Below, piece by piece: positions 17,028-25,490 of a stretch of 64,000 bases of DNA. Positions within the stretch are counted from its first letter, which is position 1, and each line of letters opens with the position of its first letter. Under the pieces are notes generated by a model that was not told where the DNA came from, made no database searches, and saw only the letters and a program-made list of their open reading frames with translations. This DNA is from Lachnospiraceae bacterium UBA7076. Its GTDB lineage: Bacteria > Bacillota > Clostridia > Lachnospirales > Lachnospiraceae. The position numbers were made by a program, and so were the translations under genes. The stretch spans positions 91,004 through 155,003 of the forward strand of contig DKZK01000038.1 in assembly GCA_002493625.1 (NCBI GenBank), read 5' to 3'.

Positions 17028-17288
17028 CTATACCTCCAAATCAATGTCCTCAAGCAGCTCGTCAAACACAGACACCACTGCCATTAGTTCGTTATCATCC
17101 TCAAGAATCTCATAAGAAGCGATATCTCCCTCACCGCCGGATTCCTTAAGTATAAGGAAATCTCCCTCCTCTGAGCTTCGGTCTTCAGTTACTAATATAT
17201 AATTTATGCCTCTGAGCATGGTCTGCTCCAGGACAAAAAATTCAACCTTTCCATCTTCCGTTTCAAATACTATCTTTTCTTCCATCAT
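17028..17288 (-). CDS. DUF1292 protein (YrzB family)
   Basis: This small acidic protein of 86 aa starts MMEEKIVFETEDGKVEFFVL and contains GINYILVTEDRSSEEGDFLILK and a C-terminal LMAVVSVFDELLEDIDLEV. It is the DUF1292/YrzB family that almost always follows ruvX in Firmicutes. I set the start at the ATG at 17288, which has AGGG 6 nt upstream; a longer frame runs back antisense-free through ruvX but has no ribosome site. It overlaps the 3' end of ruvX by 26 nt. Function is unknown. Confidence 0.85.
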   Translation of the reverse strand: MMEEKIVFETEDGKVEFFVLEQTMLRGINYILVTEDRSSEEGDFLILKESGGEGDIASYEILEDDNELMAVVSVFDELLEDIDLEV

Positions 17289-17706
17289 TTTTTTCCCTAT
17301 CCAGATAATTTTGCAGAATAATGGCGGCCGCCATCTTATCAATATGCTGCTTTCTTGCACTTTTTGCAACGCCCGTTTCCTCAAGTATGCGGTCTGCCTC
17401 CACAGTAGTAAGCCTCTCGTCAAAAAGTATAACGGGAAGCCCTGTTCTTCTTTCAAGCGCCTCTTTAAATTCTCTCGTACTCTGCGCCCTCTCACCCTCG
17501 GTATTGTTCATATTTTTGGGATAACCAAGCACGATAAGACCAACATTATATTCACTTATTATTTGTTCAAGCTGCGCATAAGTCCGTCTTAGCTTCGTCG
17601 GGCGGTCTCTCTCAATTGTCGAGTGGGGACTTGCAATAATACCATCTTCATCGGAAATCGCCACACCTACAGTTTTTGTTCCGTAATCTAAACCTATTGT
17701 TCTCAA
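17263..17706 (-). CDS. ruvX: Putative pre-16S rRNA nuclease / Holliday junction resolvase YqgF (RuvX)
   Basis: This RNase H-like nuclease of 147 aa matures 16S rRNA and is historically annotated as a RuvX resolvase. The conserved GLDYGTKTVGVAISDEDG at residues 4-21 carries the first catalytic Asp. LIVLGYPKNMNNTEG and FDERLTTVEADRIL follow, and HIDKMAAAIILQNYL at the end carries the last conserved Asp. It lies between ireB and DUF1292, the standard yrzL-yrrK-yrzB order. Confidence 0.93.
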   Translation of the reverse strand: MRTIGLDYGTKTVGVAISDEDGIIASPHSTIERDRPTKLRRTYAQLEQIISEYNVGLIVLGYPKNMNNTEGERAQSTREFKEALERRTGLPVILFDERLTTVEADRILEETGVAKSARKQHIDKMAAAIILQNYLDREKNDGRKDSI

Positions 17707-17725
17707 AGCCTTGTCCTTTTACATT

Positions 17726-17983
17726 TTATTTTAATCTTGTCTCAATATAATTTTCCAGCAGTACCTCAATAATCTCATCACGCTCTGCTTTCATAATGAG
17801 ACTTCTTGCATTTTTATAGCTTGTAATATAGGTAGGATCACCACTCATAATATAACCGACTATCTGACTTACAGGATTATATCCCTTCTCTGAAAGTGCC
17901 TCATATACCTGCGCCAGTATTTCCGGGACCTCTATCATGGTTTCTCTGATCATGCCTATATCTTGTGTATTTTGATTATTCAT
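17726..17983 (-). CDS. ireB: IreB family regulatory phosphoprotein (YrzL/UPF0297)
   Basis: This 85-aa protein has ALSEKGYNPVSQIVGYIMSG followed by DPTYITSYKNAR, the hallmark of IreB/UPF0297. In Enterococcus the protein is phosphorylated on N-terminal threonines by the PASTA kinase IreK and controls cephalosporin resistance. Thr residues are present here in NTQDIGMIRETMIE. A PASTA kinase and PP2C phosphatase are encoded elsewhere in the window (39812-42826). I choose the ATG at 17983, with AAGGA 9 nt upstream; a longer in-frame extension to 18082 lacks family similarity. It heads an operon with ruvX. Confidence 0.92.
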   Translation of the reverse strand: MNNQNTQDIGMIRETMIEVPEILAQVYEALSEKGYNPVSQIVGYIMSGDPTYITSYKNARSLIMKAERDEIIEVLLENYIETRLK

Positions 17984-18012
17984 TTCATCACGTCCTTCAA
18001 ACATATAGACCC

Positions 18013-18041
18013 ATTTTAATATATTTATGGAAAAATAGCAA
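18013..18041 (-). promoter_or_regulatory. Candidate sigma-A promoter of the ireB-ruvX operon
   Basis: Minus strand TTGCTA (18036-18041), a 17-nt spacer and TAAAAT (18013-18018), ending 29 nt upstream of the ireB ATG. Confidence 0.5.
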
Positions 18042-18236
18042 TCTTTTTCTAAATTACAATTGACATGCAGGGTTTTAAACAATAAAATATCGTTATTAAT
18101 ACTTTATAAAATCAGGCAATTGCGAAATTTCGTTTTAATAGAATACGTTGTAGAAAATATACAACTCATTTCCTGAAAACGGAAATTTTTACAAATGCCT
18201 AACTTCATAAAATAATTAAAAGGAGATACAGAAACA

Positions 18237-19526
18237 ATGAAACCACCTATGTCCAATGAAAAAAGAAGCAAAATAATAATGTGGGCATTCCTTATTGCCC
18301 TTACCTTAAGCCAGATTTTCTTTCTCATATCCAATATGGTCACATACGGCTACAGTATGCATTCCATAATCCCCGGCTATTATGAGGGAGCTTATCTGGA
18401 TTTTTTCAAGCCCTTTTATTCATCGAATGAATTTAATCCATATAAAACAGGGCTTACCGACACACCGCTTACGCTTCTTATAGGCAAGCTTTTAAGCAGC
18501 TTTACAAAAAATGCCGTATTCAAGTATGATATTTCATACATGCAGCATTTTGCAGAATCTACCCTTGTGCTTTTTATGGCTATTGCGTTTTCCGCCGTTC
18601 TTTTTGCAATTACATTTTTTTCCATTAAAAAGGGAAACGGATTTTGGAAGGCATGGTTTTTATTTCTTATATTTTTCTCAGCGCCATTCATATATATTTT
18701 TGAACAGGGAAGCATGGTTTTATTTACGGTAACCCTTATACTGCTCTATCTATCAGGCTATGACAGCGACAGCAAATGCATACGTGAGCTTTCTCATATT
18801 GCGCTTGCAATTGCCACGGGGCTTTCCGCTTATCCTATTATATTTGTCATTTTGTCCTACAGGAAAAAGCGTTTTGGAAATGCTTTCCGGTGCCTTGTTT
18901 ACTCATTTTTCATATTCTTCCTGCCGATTTTTGCATTTGGAGGGTTAGGAAGGCTCGGCTATTATTTCAACAATCTTAAGGATGTTATTACCGATGCATT
19001 AAATTCCGGCATTGCTTACAGAATTGACATTATATCAGGTCTTAATCTTATAAGCCTCTGCCTTGGAAAGGGGCTTATCGAAAGCAATGCATTAAAGCTT
19101 GTCCTATGGGGCGTTATTTTAGTAATACTGCTTGTGTGTGCATGCATCTCCAAGTCAAAGTGGCGGACTGTGCTTGCTCTTTCCCTTATGGCAGCCTGCG
19201 GACCTTTTGTTTCCATGCAGGCAAACGTAGCCTATCTTATAATTCCGCTTTTACTGCTTATTGATTCTGAGGAGAATCGTATAGAGGCCGACTTTATCTA
19301 CACGTTTCTTTTCATTGTTATGCTTGCTCCTATCGCCATAAAGGACTGCATCGTTAATCTTGCAGGAAATACAGGCAGTGAGGTATATATTTATTCACTG
19401 ATATGCACAGTATCCGTTTTCCTTATGATACTGATGCTCTGTATCGAAACCGTTGCCGCTCCGTTTTCCGGCATCGAGCTTTCAAAGCGGAAGCGTGAAT
19501 ACGCCAAGCAGGAGGCGGCTGAATAA
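18237..19526 (+). CDS. Polytopic membrane protein, DUF2029/GT87-like glycosyltransferase candidate
   Basis: The protein has 429 aa and about ten hydrophobic segments. After TM1 comes an outside loop with EGAYLDFFKPFYS and NPYKTGLTDTPL, where the Asp fits a GT-C catalytic aspartate. Later come a FEQGSMVLFTVTLILLYLSG stretch and then IALAIATGLSAYPIIFVIL. This arrangement (loop Asp, Gln/Asn-Gly motif, A..G.A...YP) resembles DUF2029/GT87 polyprenyl-phosphate-sugar transferases. The basic C-terminus is cytoplasmic. AAGGAG lies 11 nt upstream. It stands alone, convergent with polC, with a strong bidirectional hairpin after it. Substrate unknown. Confidence 0.6.
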   Translation: MKPPMSNEKRSKIIMWAFLIALTLSQIFFLISNMVTYGYSMHSIIPGYYEGAYLDFFKPFYSSNEFNPYKTGLTDTPLTLLIGKLLSSFTKNAVFKYDISYMQHFAESTLVLFMAIAFSAVLFAITFFSIKKGNGFWKAWFLFLIFFSAPFIYIFEQGSMVLFTVTLILLYLSGYDSDSKCIRELSHIALAIATGLSAYPIIFVILSYRKKRFGNAFRCLVYSFFIFFLPIFAFGGLGRLGYYFNNLKDVITDALNSGIAYRIDIISGLNLISLCLGKGLIESNALKLVLWGVILVILLVCACISKSKWRTVLALSLMAACGPFVSMQANVAYLIIPLLLLIDSEENRIEADFIYTFLFIVMLAPIAIKDCIVNLAGNTGSEVYIYSLICTVSVFLMILMLCIETVAAPFSGIELSKRKREYAKQEAAE

Positions 19527-19602
19527 AACAAAACGTGGTTTTCTGTAGTGTGCCTTCCATATACGGTTGCCCGAGCCTTAGCATATATCTATAGCATATT
19601 AA

Positions 19603-19868
19603 AACACGCTTTCGCTCGTCTTATGTCCTGAGGTGTCTGCATGGCAGACGGAGCCCTGAGGACAATGACGTAGCGGACACTAAAAATTGCCAGTCTGACA
19701 TGGTTGTATCGTAACTGAAAACCGTCTGAGGACGTCGGTACTTAAATTGCCACCTTGAGATATTCTTATATAGGAATACCTCAAGGTGGCAATTTTTAGT
19801 ACCGCTACGTCCGAATCGAGCGAAAGGGTGTTTTCAGTTACGATACAAGCCATTGTCAGACGGCAATT
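19603..19868. repeat. Composite palindromic repeat element (locus A)
   Basis: The whole 340-bp gap between the plus-strand membrane protein and polC is a nested repeat. A perfect 19-bp inverted repeat (19704-19722 with 19830-19848, TTGTATCGTAACTGAAAAC) is extended outward by an imperfect match (TCTGACA..GG and GGCAATT, to about 19681 and 19868). It encloses the long hairpin at 19744-19795. A second copy of the right half (AACAC..CTTTCGCTCG...GACGTAGCGG...ACTAAAAATTGCC) lies in opposite orientation at 19603-19691, split by a core at 19622-19664. That core is itself palindromic and recurs at 26661-26697. The polC stop codon falls at its edge. No ORF is visible. Confidence 0.85.
19744..19795. 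terminator. Bidirectional terminator-type hairpin
   Basis: Arms 19744-19765 and 19774-19795 pair at 21 of 22 positions around an 8-nt loop (AAATTGCCACCTTGAG... with its complement). The plus strand continues with TTTTTAG. Placed between convergent genes, it can stop transcription from both the membrane-protein gene and polC. Confidence 0.85.
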
Positions 19869-22800
19869 ACTGCAGCAGACTGAAGAAGTCGTACTGGTTT
19901 GTATCAGGCAAATCGCCCAGTACACCAAGCTCCTTCATATCGTCAAGTATTGTTTTTGACACCTTACCCCTTTGACGTATATCATCCTTGGAGGTAAAAG
20001 GTCCCTTGGTTGCAGCTTCTGCCAAATCTGCTGCCGCCTTATCTCCCATTCCTGACAGGGCGCTGAAACCCGGCATTATTTTTCCGTCTATTATCTGAAA
20101 ACGGTCAGCCTTTGCCTTATACAGGTCTAAAGGCAAAAATTCTATATTTCTTGCATACATTTCCTGTACAATCTTCATATCCCTGATTGTATCCTTCACC
20201 TTCTGGGTCTGTTCGTTCTTGTCTATCTTCTGAAGCTCTGCAAGACATTCCTCAAGGTAATCCTTTCCAAGACACATGGTTTTATAATCAAATGCAGTGG
20301 CTCTTATACTGAAAAATGCAGTGTAATATTCAAGGGGATAATTTACCTTAAACCATGCAATCCGCCATGCCATCATAACGTATGCCGCCGCATGAGCCTT
20401 CGGAAACATGTATTTTATTTTCTTGCAGGACCATATGTACCAGTCAGGAACGTCATGGGCGCGCATTTCCTCCTCCCATTCCGGCTTTAAGCCCTTACCC
20501 TTCCTGACGCTCTCCATAATCGTGAACGCCGTTCCCGATTCAAGTCCCATATGCATCAGATATATCATAATGTCATCTCTTGTACATATGGCGGAAGAAA
20601 GCTCACAGGTTCCCTCCGTTATAAGCTTCTGGGCATTTCCAAGCCACACATCCGTACCGTGGGAAAGCCCGGCTATACGGACTAAATCCGAGAAGGACTT
20701 CGGGTTTGTGTCAATAAGCATCTGCATGGCAAACTCTGTTCCAAACTCAGGTATGCCAAGAGAACCAAGCTTAGTGCCGCCTATCATATCAGGGGTTATG
20801 TTAAGTATATCCGTGCTGTGAAAAAGCGACATGACATCCTTATCATCAAGTGGAATTGTCTTTGCATCTATTCCCGTAAGCTCCTCAAGCCTTCTTATCA
20901 TTGTGGGATCGTCGTGTCCAAGTATGTCAAGCTTGAGAAGGTTGTGGTCTATGGAATGGTACTCAAAATGTGTAGTGATAATGTCCGTTGACATATCATT
21001 TGCAGGCTTCTGTATCGGTGTAAAGGAATATATTTCCTCATGTCTTGGAAGAACAATTATACCTCCGGGGTGCTGTCCCGTTGTCCTCTTGACTCCGGTA
21101 CAGCCAAGGGCAAGGCGTTCCATCTCGCACCTTCTCTTTTCCTCGTCCTTATCCTTAAAATAATTATAAACGTATCCAAATGCTGTTTTCTCTGCCATTG
21201 TGCCGATTGTCCCCGCCCGGAATGCCTTTCCCTTTCCAAAAAGCTCCTCCGTATAGGCATGGGCATTTGCCTGATACTCTCCTGAAAAATTAAGGTCGAT
21301 ATCCGGCTCCTTATCCCCCTTAAAGCCAAGGAAGGTTTCAAATGGTATATCATGTCCTTCCTTTTTCATGCTGCATCCGCACTTAGGGCACGCCTTGTCA
21401 GGCATGTCACAGCCGGAGCGTCCGCTGTATTGTTTCACATCCTCAGAGTCAAAATCCGTGTAATAACACTTTGGACATATATAATGCGCCGGCAATGGAT
21501 TTACCTCCGTAATTCCCGCCATTGTCGCCACAAAGGAGGAACCCACGGAGCCTCTTGAGCCTACAAGGTATCCGTCCTCATTTGATTTCCACACAAGCTT
21601 CTGGGCAATGATATACATAACTGCAAAGCCGTTGGTTATAATTGAGTTGAGCTCTCTCTCAAGCCTCTCAACAACAATTCCAGGAAGGTTTGGACCGTAT
21701 ATTTCGTGCGCCTTTTCATAGCATATGGTTTTCAGTGTTTCATCGGAATTTTCTATTATAGGCGGCTGCTTGTCGGGTCTTACCGGTGAAATTTTTTCTA
21801 TCATGTCAGCAATTATATTTGTGTTTGTTATTACAACCTCCCTTGCAGTATCGCTGCCAAGATACTGAAATTCCTTAAGCATTTCCTCGGTTGTCCTGAA
21901 ATAGAGAGGCGGCTGTCTGTCAGCATCGGAAAATCCCTGTCCCGCCATAATGATTCCTCTGTATATGGAATCCTCAGGGTCCAGAAAATGAACGTCGCAG
22001 GTTGCAACGACAGGCTTGCCCATCTGATATCCCAGATTCACAATTTTCCTGTTTACGTCCTCAAGGTCTTCAACCGTTTTTACGGGTGCGCTTTCCTTGT
22101 CAAGCAGAAACATATTGTTTCCCGTAGGCTGTATCTCATAGTAATCATAAAAGTTTGCAATTCTTGTTATCTCGTCCTCACCCTCATCATAAAGCACAGC
22201 CTTATAAAGCTCTCCCGCCTCACAGGCAGAGCCTATAATAAGCCCTTCACGGTACTTGTTAAGGAGACTTTTCGGTATTCTCGGACGTCTTGCAAAATAA
22301 TTTATATGGGACTCAGATATAAGCCGGTATAAATTCACCCTGCCTATATCATTTTTTACCAATATGATACCGTGGTATGTCTTAGCTTTTTTAATTGCCT
22401 CCGGTGATGCGGAGCCCATGGCATTAAGCTCGGATATTGTGTGGACGTCACGCTTATGTATCATATCAAGCATTTTTATGAATATTTGTGCAGTTGCAGC
22501 GGCATCGTCGCATGCCCTGTGATGGTGCTCTAATGATACATTAAACTGCTTGCAAAGCCTGTCCAGCGTATATTTTCCAAGCTCCGGTATCAGGATGTGG
22601 GCAAGCGTCATTGTGTCCATAATCGTATTGGCACATTTTAAACCAAGCTTTTTGGCAAACTCCTTTATAAATCCCGTGTCAAAGGAAGCATTATGCGCCA
22701 CAAGCACAGCATCCCCAACATAGGTAAGAAATTCCGGAAGCACCGTTTCTATGGTCGGTGCGTCCATTACCATGCCGTCATTGATTGAGGTAAGCTTTGT

Positions 22801-24381
22801 TATGTTGTATGGGATTGGGATTTGAGGATTTACAAAACGGGAATAGGTGTCGCATATTTTTCCGTCCCTTATTCTTACGGCGCCAATCTCAATTATTTTA
22901 TTATGTCTCGGACTAAGCCCTGTGGTCTCTATGTCAAAAACTACATATTCCGTATCAATGCCCTGCCCCTTGTCATTTATAACCAGATCCTTCAGGTCAT
23001 CCACAAAATATCCTTCAACACCATAAATTATCTTAAAGTCCTCGTCCTTATCCACGCAGTGATTTGCAATGGGGAACGCCTGGACAACACCGTGATCGGT
23101 AATGGCAAGAGCTTTATGTCCCCATTCCTTTGCCCTTTTGATAACCTGCTTTATATCCACGACACTGTCCATTTCGCTCATTACCGTGTGAAGATGCAGC
23201 TCCACACGCTTTTCCACGGAGGTGTCCATTCGTTTCTCACGAAAATCATTTGCCGGCTTTATTCCCGTTATGGAGGAAAGGGATACCTCCTTTATATAGC
23301 TGTCATACAGCGGAATACCCTTTATTATGTAAAAGCTTCCCTTTTTCAGTTGCTCATACAGGGCTTCCCTTTCATCCATTTCCACAAATATCTTAAAAAT
23401 AATCGTGTCCGTAAAATCAGTTATGTGTCCCGTCACAAGCAGCTTCCCGCTTCTTGTCTCCTTGTCCTCAAGAAAAATAACCTGTCCGTGAACACATACG
23501 GTACCGATTCCATCATAAACATCTTTTATGGCTACAAGCTCACCCTCACAGTTTCTTCCGTAAAATACATCCGGGTCACTGCCGTATGATCTTTTTTGTG
23601 TGCCGTTTCCCTTTTTTCCGTAATAATCTGATTTGTTCTCCGATGAGGATTTTATTTTCCCGGCAGTCTTTTTTTGCGCCTCCGTCTTTGTCGTTTCAGC
23701 ATTTTTGTCAGTCTGACCATCTGACGGAAGGCTTCCGCCTGATTTATTATTTTCCCCTACCTTACCTTCATCGCCTGAACCGGAAGCTGTATTTTCATTT
23801 TGTTTATTCAATGCCTCAATTGCCATAAGCTCCTGCTTAAGCTTATGTTCGTTAGCGGCTCTGAGGCTTATTTTTTGCTCCTCAGTATAATCAAAACCAA
23901 CAACAACCTCCATGCCGAATCTGTTTTTATATGTAGTCTCAAGATAATTTTTTATTATGCCCGACTGACTTCTTGCAAGACTGATATCCTCAAGGGCAAG
24001 CGTTAAAATATTGCCGTCAAAATACCATTCTGCCTTTTTTAACAGCCTGTATCCTACGTGACTAAATGACTTTAACTCCTCCAGAAAGCTGTCCTTATAT
24101 ATGTTTGTCAACGATTTTAAATTGTACTGCTTTGACAGCTCATACCTGTCCTCTATAACGCACTTTCCCGTACCCCTGCCGAATATATGCTCCGACAGAG
24201 CCTGCTCCGCCTTAAAAATGTATTGCTTTGCAATGAGTACCTGACTAACGAAAGAGATAACCATTTTCCTTTCCGACTTGAACATGGTTATCTTCTCTAC
24301 CTCAGCATTGCCTACTAATTCTTCAATTTTCTTTTCAAGCCTTAAATCAAAAAAAACATCCTTAAAAAGCCTTTTATCCAT
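19867..24381 (-). CDS. polC: DNA polymerase III alpha subunit, PolC type
   Basis: This is the replicative polymerase of low-GC Gram-positives, 1504 aa. Order: N-terminal domain; a low-complexity Lys/Glu/Ser/Asn linker (~190-265); an OB-fold domain (~270-385); a PHP domain (VELHLHTVMSEMDSVVD, ITDHGVVQAFP); an inserted DEDD 3'-5' exonuclease (YVVFDIETTGLSPRHNKIIE, LVAHNASFDTGF, HRACDDAAATAQIF); a zinc-binding region (CPKC...CPKCGC); and the polymerase catalytic region (DKEPDIDLNFSGEYQ, where Asp-x-Asp is catalytic). The ATG has GGAGA 8 nt upstream. It is the last gene of the dxr-rseP-ispG-polC series, as in many clostridia. Confidence 0.97.
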   Translation of the reverse strand: MDKRLFKDVFFDLRLEKKIEELVGNAEVEKITMFKSERKMVISFVSQVLIAKQYIFKAEQALSEHIFGRGTGKCVIEDRYELSKQYNLKSLTNIYKDSFLEELKSFSHVGYRLLKKAEWYFDGNILTLALEDISLARSQSGIIKNYLETTYKNRFGMEVVVGFDYTEEQKISLRAANEHKLKQELMAIEALNKQNENTASGSGDEGKVGENNKSGGSLPSDGQTDKNAETTKTEAQKKTAGKIKSSSENKSDYYGKKGNGTQKRSYGSDPDVFYGRNCEGELVAIKDVYDGIGTVCVHGQVIFLEDKETRSGKLLVTGHITDFTDTIIFKIFVEMDEREALYEQLKKGSFYIIKGIPLYDSYIKEVSLSSITGIKPANDFREKRMDTSVEKRVELHLHTVMSEMDSVVDIKQVIKRAKEWGHKALAITDHGVVQAFPIANHCVDKDEDFKIIYGVEGYFVDDLKDLVINDKGQGIDTEYVVFDIETTGLSPRHNKIIEIGAVRIRDGKICDTYSRFVNPQIPIPYNITKLTSINDGMVMDAPTIETVLPEFLTYVGDAVLVAHNASFDTGFIKEFAKKLGLKCANTIMDTMTLAHILIPELGKYTLDRLCKQFNVSLEHHHRACDDAAATAQIFIKMLDMIHKRDVHTISELNAMGSASPEAIKKAKTYHGIILVKNDIGRVNLYRLISESHINYFARRPRIPKSLLNKYREGLIIGSACEAGELYKAVLYDEGEDEITRIANFYDYYEIQPTGNNMFLLDKESAPVKTVEDLEDVNRKIVNLGYQMGKPVVATCDVHFLDPEDSIYRGIIMAGQGFSDADRQPPLYFRTTEEMLKEFQYLGSDTAREVVITNTNIIADMIEKISPVRPDKQPPIIENSDETLKTICYEKAHEIYGPNLPGIVVERLERELNSIITNGFAVMYIIAQKLVWKSNEDGYLVGSRGSVGSSFVATMAGITEVNPLPAHYICPKCYYTDFDSEDVKQYSGRSGCDMPDKACPKCGCSMKKEGHDIPFETFLGFKGDKEPDIDLNFSGEYQANAHAYTEELFGKGKAFRAGTIGTMAEKTAFGYVYNYFKDKDEEKRRCEMERLALGCTGVKRTTGQHPGGIIVLPRHEEIYSFTPIQKPANDMSTDIITTHFEYHSIDHNLLKLDILGHDDPTMIRRLEELTGIDAKTIPLDDKDVMSLFHSTDILNITPDMIGGTKLGSLGIPEFGTEFAMQMLIDTNPKSFSDLVRIAGLSHGTDVWLGNAQKLITEGTCELSSAICTRDDIMIYLMHMGLESGTAFTIMESVRKGKGLKPEWEEEMRAHDVPDWYIWSCKKIKYMFPKAHAAAYVMMAWRIAWFKVNYPLEYYTAFFSIRATAFDYKTMCLGKDYLEECLAELQKIDKNEQTQKVKDTIRDMKIVQEMYARNIEFLPLDLYKAKADRFQIIDGKIMPGFSALSGMGDKAAADLAEAATKGPFTSKDDIRQRGKVSKTILDDMKELGVLGDLPDTNQYDFFSLLQ

Positions 24382-24398
24382 CAGACTATCTCCAATCC

Positions 24399-25469
24399 CT
24401 AAACGTCAGACATTCTATCCAATTCATCTTTTAATGCAGCCAGAAGCTCATCCTGAGGAAGCTTTTTTATAATTTCTCCATGCTTAAACAAAAGCCCTTC
24501 TCCATCTCCTCCTGCAATTCCAAGGTCAGCCTCCTTTGCCTCTCCGGGACCGTTTACTGCGCATCCCATAACGGCAACCTTTATATTCAAATGGTCGTAC
24601 TCCTGAACAAGCTTTTCAACCTTATCTGCAAGTCCTATTATATCAATTTTCGTTCTGCCGCAGGTAGGGCATGAAACAAGCTCTATTCCATCGGTTCTGA
24701 GCTTCAGGGCTCTTAATATTGTCTTGGCTGATATAATCTCATCTACAGGATTGCTTGTAAGGGAAACACGTATTGTATCACCGATACCCTGTCCAAGTAT
24801 GATTCCAAGTCCCACGGCAGACTTTATATTGCCCCTGTAAAGCGTTCCCGCCTCCGTTATTCCCACATGAAGGGGATATCCTGTCCTGTCTGCAATAAGC
24901 TCATGGGCATGCACACACATCATAACATCCGAGGACTTTATACTGATAACTATATTATCATAATCGCACTGTTCAATCATCCTGACCTTGTCAAGTGCAC
25001 TTTCCACTATGCCCTCCGCAGTGACGCTGCCATATTTTTCTACTATTTCCTTTTCCAGCGAGCCGGAATTTACCCCTACCCTTATAGGTATATTGCGCAA
25101 TTTTGCAGCGGCGACAACCTTGGAAAGATTTTCCCTTCCTCCAATATTACCCGGATTTATTCTTATTTTGTCCGCGCCGTGTTCGATTGCCGCAACGGCC
25201 AATTTATAGTCAAAATGTATATCTGCAACTATAGGTATATTTATGTTCTCCTTTATTTTGTCAAATGCGCATGCCGCCTCCATGGTGTTTGCAGTAGAAC
25301 GGACAATCTGGCAGCCCGCCTCCTCAAGCTCAAGTATCTGCTTTACCGTCGCAGATACATCTGCCGTATCCGTATTTGTCATGGATTGTATCAGAACAGG
25401 ATTTCCCCCGCCTATTTCCACAGAGCCTATCTTTATATTCTTTGTTGTTTCACGGTGCAGTTTACCCAT
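24399..25469 (-). CDS. ispG: 4-hydroxy-3-methylbut-2-en-1-yl diphosphate synthase IspG
   Basis: This iron-sulphur enzyme of the MEP isoprenoid pathway converts MEcPP to HMBPP. It has the TIM-barrel start KNIKIGSVEIGGGNPVLIQS, QSMTNTDTADVSATVKQI, and the three [4Fe-4S] cysteines in SCPTCGRTKID and VMGCAVNGPGEAKEADLG. I choose the ATG at 25469 because GGAGG is 5 nt upstream; an ATG four codons earlier has no site. Dxr and UppS in the same operon belong to the same isoprenoid route. Confidence 0.96.
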   Translation of the reverse strand: MGKLHRETTKNIKIGSVEIGGGNPVLIQSMTNTDTADVSATVKQILELEEAGCQIVRSTANTMEAACAFDKIKENINIPIVADIHFDYKLAVAAIEHGADKIRINPGNIGGRENLSKVVAAAKLRNIPIRVGVNSGSLEKEIVEKYGSVTAEGIVESALDKVRMIEQCDYDNIVISIKSSDVMMCVHAHELIADRTGYPLHVGITEAGTLYRGNIKSAVGLGIILGQGIGDTIRVSLTSNPVDEIISAKTILRALKLRTDGIELVSCPTCGRTKIDIIGLADKVEKLVQEYDHLNIKVAVMGCAVNGPGEAKEADLGIAGGDGEGLLFKHGEIIKKLPQDELLAALKDELDRMSDV

Positions 25470-25490
25470 AGCAGCCTCCATCTTTTATCT

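Noticed and set aside
18042..18236. Promoter for the plus-strand GT-C-like gene (TTTCGT, 17 nt, TAGAAA)
   Set aside because: Both boxes are weak and several equal matches exist in this AT-rich stretch, so I do not list one.
22822..23589. Open plus-strand frame of 255 codons inside polC
   Set aside because: Fully antisense to the PHP/exonuclease part of polC, with shadow-type residue composition and no recognisable domain.
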